From RUG11198 sp036342255 (GTDB taxonomy: Bacteria > Bacillota_I > Bacilli_A > RF39 > UBA660), in NCBI GenBank assembly GCA_036342255.1, contig JAZAUS010000038.1, forward strand, positions 1 through 6,629: 6,629 nucleotides of DNA. The letters are read 5' to 3'. Made by a program: the position numbers and the translations under genes. Shown one piece after another: positions 5,766 through 6,629 of this stretch (positions are counted from its first letter, which is position 1; the number at the start of each line of letters is the position of its first letter). The notes beneath the pieces are model-generated. The model was not told where the DNA came from. It was given only the letters and a program-made list of their open reading frames with translations, and searched no databases.

Positions 5766-6353
5766 ATGAAAAAATTATTTTTAGTTTTGTTATTAGGTAG
5801 TTTAATAATATCTAATACAAATGTATTTGCACAAGGAAATGACACACCATATCTATATATTCCATCAGATATACAGACAATATTAGAGGAACAAGAAAAA
5901 TTTAATACTTATTCAGAACAAGTAACATTAACAGGAACAATGAAAACTAATGCAGATAATTTAGCAAAGGCTTGTGTGGAAAACTATAAAGAGTATGGGG
6001 TATTGCCATCTGTATGTATAGGACAAGCCTTTATTGAAAGTCATATAGGCGTAGACCATAGCCAAACAGATTATAATTGGTGGGGTATAGCAAGTTGTAA
6101 TATAGGTTATTCTACTTTTGATGAAGGAGTAATTGGTTATCTTTCTACTATAAATAATGGATATTATTCTAATGCTCCATTTAATACTGACCCTTATTCA
6201 ACTATAAGTGCTATTGCACCTAATTATGCAACTAGTTCTACATATCAACAAGATGTTACTTGGGCTATAAATAATTATAATTTAACTGCTTATGATGATT
6301 ATTTATTTGATAGTAAAGAATATAATGAGTATTTAGAAAGTGTCGAAAACTAA
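5766..6353 (+). CDS. secreted GH73-type endo-beta-N-acetylglucosaminidase (peptidoglycan hydrolase)
   Basis: This 195-aa protein has a clear Sec signal peptide: MKK, a hydrophobic core at residues 4-15 (LFLVLLLGSLII) and a likely cleavage after VFA22. Residues about 55-170 match the glucosaminidase fold (GH73, LYZ2/FlgJ-type; Pfam Glucosaminidase). GVLPSVCIGQAFIESHIG (78-95) corresponds to the family's P-S-x-x-x-A-Q-x-x-x-E-S-G-W-G motif, with Glu91 as the expected catalytic acid. YNWWGI (103-108) matches the N-N-x-F-G-I site, and YATSSTYQQDV (154-164) matches the Y-A-T-D-x-x-Y motif. Such enzymes cleave the GlcNAc-MurNAc glycan of peptidoglycan. There is no cell-wall-binding domain; only a short acidic tail follows. 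Export implies action outside the membrane, as an autolysin-like, conjugation-related or signal-peptide-dependent phage lysin. The usual G-W of E-S-G-W-G is H-I here. The gene ends in tandem TAA TAA. Confidence 0.88.
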   Translation: MKKLFLVLLLGSLIISNTNVFAQGNDTPYLYIPSDIQTILEEQEKFNTYSEQVTLTGTMKTNADNLAKACVENYKEYGVLPSVCIGQAFIESHIGVDHSQTDYNWWGIASCNIGYSTFDEGVIGYLSTINNGYYSNAPFNTDPYSTISAIAPNYATSSTYQQDVTWAINNYNLTAYDDYLFDSKEYNEYLESVEN

Positions 6354-6369
6354 TAAAAGGAGAATCATT

Positions 6370-6573
6370 ATGCTAGATAATAAAGTTAAAATAATAAATG
6401 AATATATTGATAATATGGAATATCGTATAAAAGAAATTAAACAATATATTCAAGAAAATAATATAACAGAGAATGATGATGTTTTTAAGGTAGAAACTTT
6501 TTGCAATAATATAGAAAATGATTTATCTAGTCTTAAAAAGATTACTTTAGAAACTTATGACGAATTAGAATAA
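6370..6573 (+). CDS. short charged helical protein
   Basis: This is a 67-aa protein of unknown function. The chosen ATG lies seven bases after AAAGGAG (6356-6362). A longer reading from a GTG at 6340 would overlap the hydrolase gene by 14 bases and has no SD site, so it is rejected. Nearly the whole chain looks alpha-helical, with hydrophobic residues spaced as in a coiled coil (VKIINEYIDNMEYRIKEIK at residues 6-24; then a break at about ENNITENDD and a second helix from FKVETF onward). It might dimerise or bind a partner through a helical hairpin. No membrane or nucleic-acid-binding motif is seen. Confidence 0.75.
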   Translation: MLDNKVKIINEYIDNMEYRIKEIKQYIQENNITENDDVFKVETFCNNIENDLSSLKKITLETYDELE

Positions 6574-6601
6574 ACTTATAAATAAATTCACACAACTTAT
6601 T

Positions 6602-6607
6602 GGGAGG
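6602..6607 (+). promoter_or_regulatory. SD site of the gene running off the window end
   Basis: GGGAGG lies 10 bases before the ATG at 6618, a standard spacing in this window, and supports that ATG as a true start although only four codons are visible. Confidence 0.6.
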
Positions 6608-6617
6608 CATACTAATT

Positions 6618-6629
6618 ATGAAATTTAAT
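6618..6629 (+). CDS. start of a gene cut by the window end
   Basis: Only ATG AAA TTT AAT (MKFN) is present. The SD site GGGAGG at 6602-6607 and the same orientation as all upstream genes support a real start. The 44-base gap to the previous gene is longer than most here. Nothing can be said about the product. Confidence 0.55.

Noticed and set aside
6340..6369. Ten-codon N-terminal extension of the last complete gene from a GTG
   Set aside because: It overlaps the hydrolase gene and has no SD site, whereas the ATG at 6370 has an ideal AAAGGAG at normal distance.
1..6629. Reassigned stop codons, as in some gut phages
   Set aside because: All genes are intact under the standard code. TAG ends the 63-aa gene and TGA ends the 98-aa gene (with TAG directly after), at sensible positions next to neighbouring genes.
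1..6629. tRNA genes, CRISPR arrays, insertion sequences, origins or attachment sites
   Set aside because: No cloverleaf-like G+C-rich stretch, regularly spaced repeat, transposase or terminal inverted repeat, or iteron cluster could be found by reading either strand.

Overview
This is an AT-rich window (roughly a quarter G+C by eye) in which every credible gene lies on the + strand. Fourteen complete genes, one additional tiny candidate gene and the first codons of another gene are packed with mostly 12-40 nt gaps. Nearly all genes have strong AAAGGAG-type Shine-Dalgarno (SD) sites. Codon choice is A/T-rich (TTA, ATA, AGA), and TAA, TGA and TAG all act as stops, so the standard bacterial code fits. 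Strong SD sites, low G+C, small acidic hypothetical proteins and an FETNSSST-type N-terminus together point to a Bacillota (Firmicutes, probably Clostridia-like) host. The co-oriented run of small unknown genes resembles the accessory part of a phage or large plasmid rather than a chromosome. No capsid, terminase, polymerase, integrase, relaxase or transposase gene is present, so phage versus plasmid cannot be settled here.

Layout. Positions 40-1708 hold five small unknown genes; the first carries the FETNSSST motif and the fifth is very acidic. Positions 1746-3848 hold a 68-aa protein followed by the largest gene, a 627-aa protein. The two share a short helical-repeat motif (SVY-x4-F-x-E-x-QL) and probably belong together. 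A strong hairpin (3852-3885) follows and probably ends or attenuates that transcript. Positions 3892-5732 hold a second run: a 37-aa candidate, an overlapping small pair (4018-4209 and 4202-4417), and three unknown proteins of 138, 168 and 117 aa. Positions 5766-6353 encode the only protein with a recognisable enzymatic fold, a secreted GH73-type glucosaminidase (peptidoglycan hydrolase). A short charged helical protein and the start of another gene close the window.

How the genes work together is mostly unknown. Stop codons that run directly into the next SD site at many junctions suggest co-transcription and co-ordinated translation as one or two polycistronic units. The peptidoglycan hydrolase implies that at least one product acts on the host cell wall, after export by the host Sec system.
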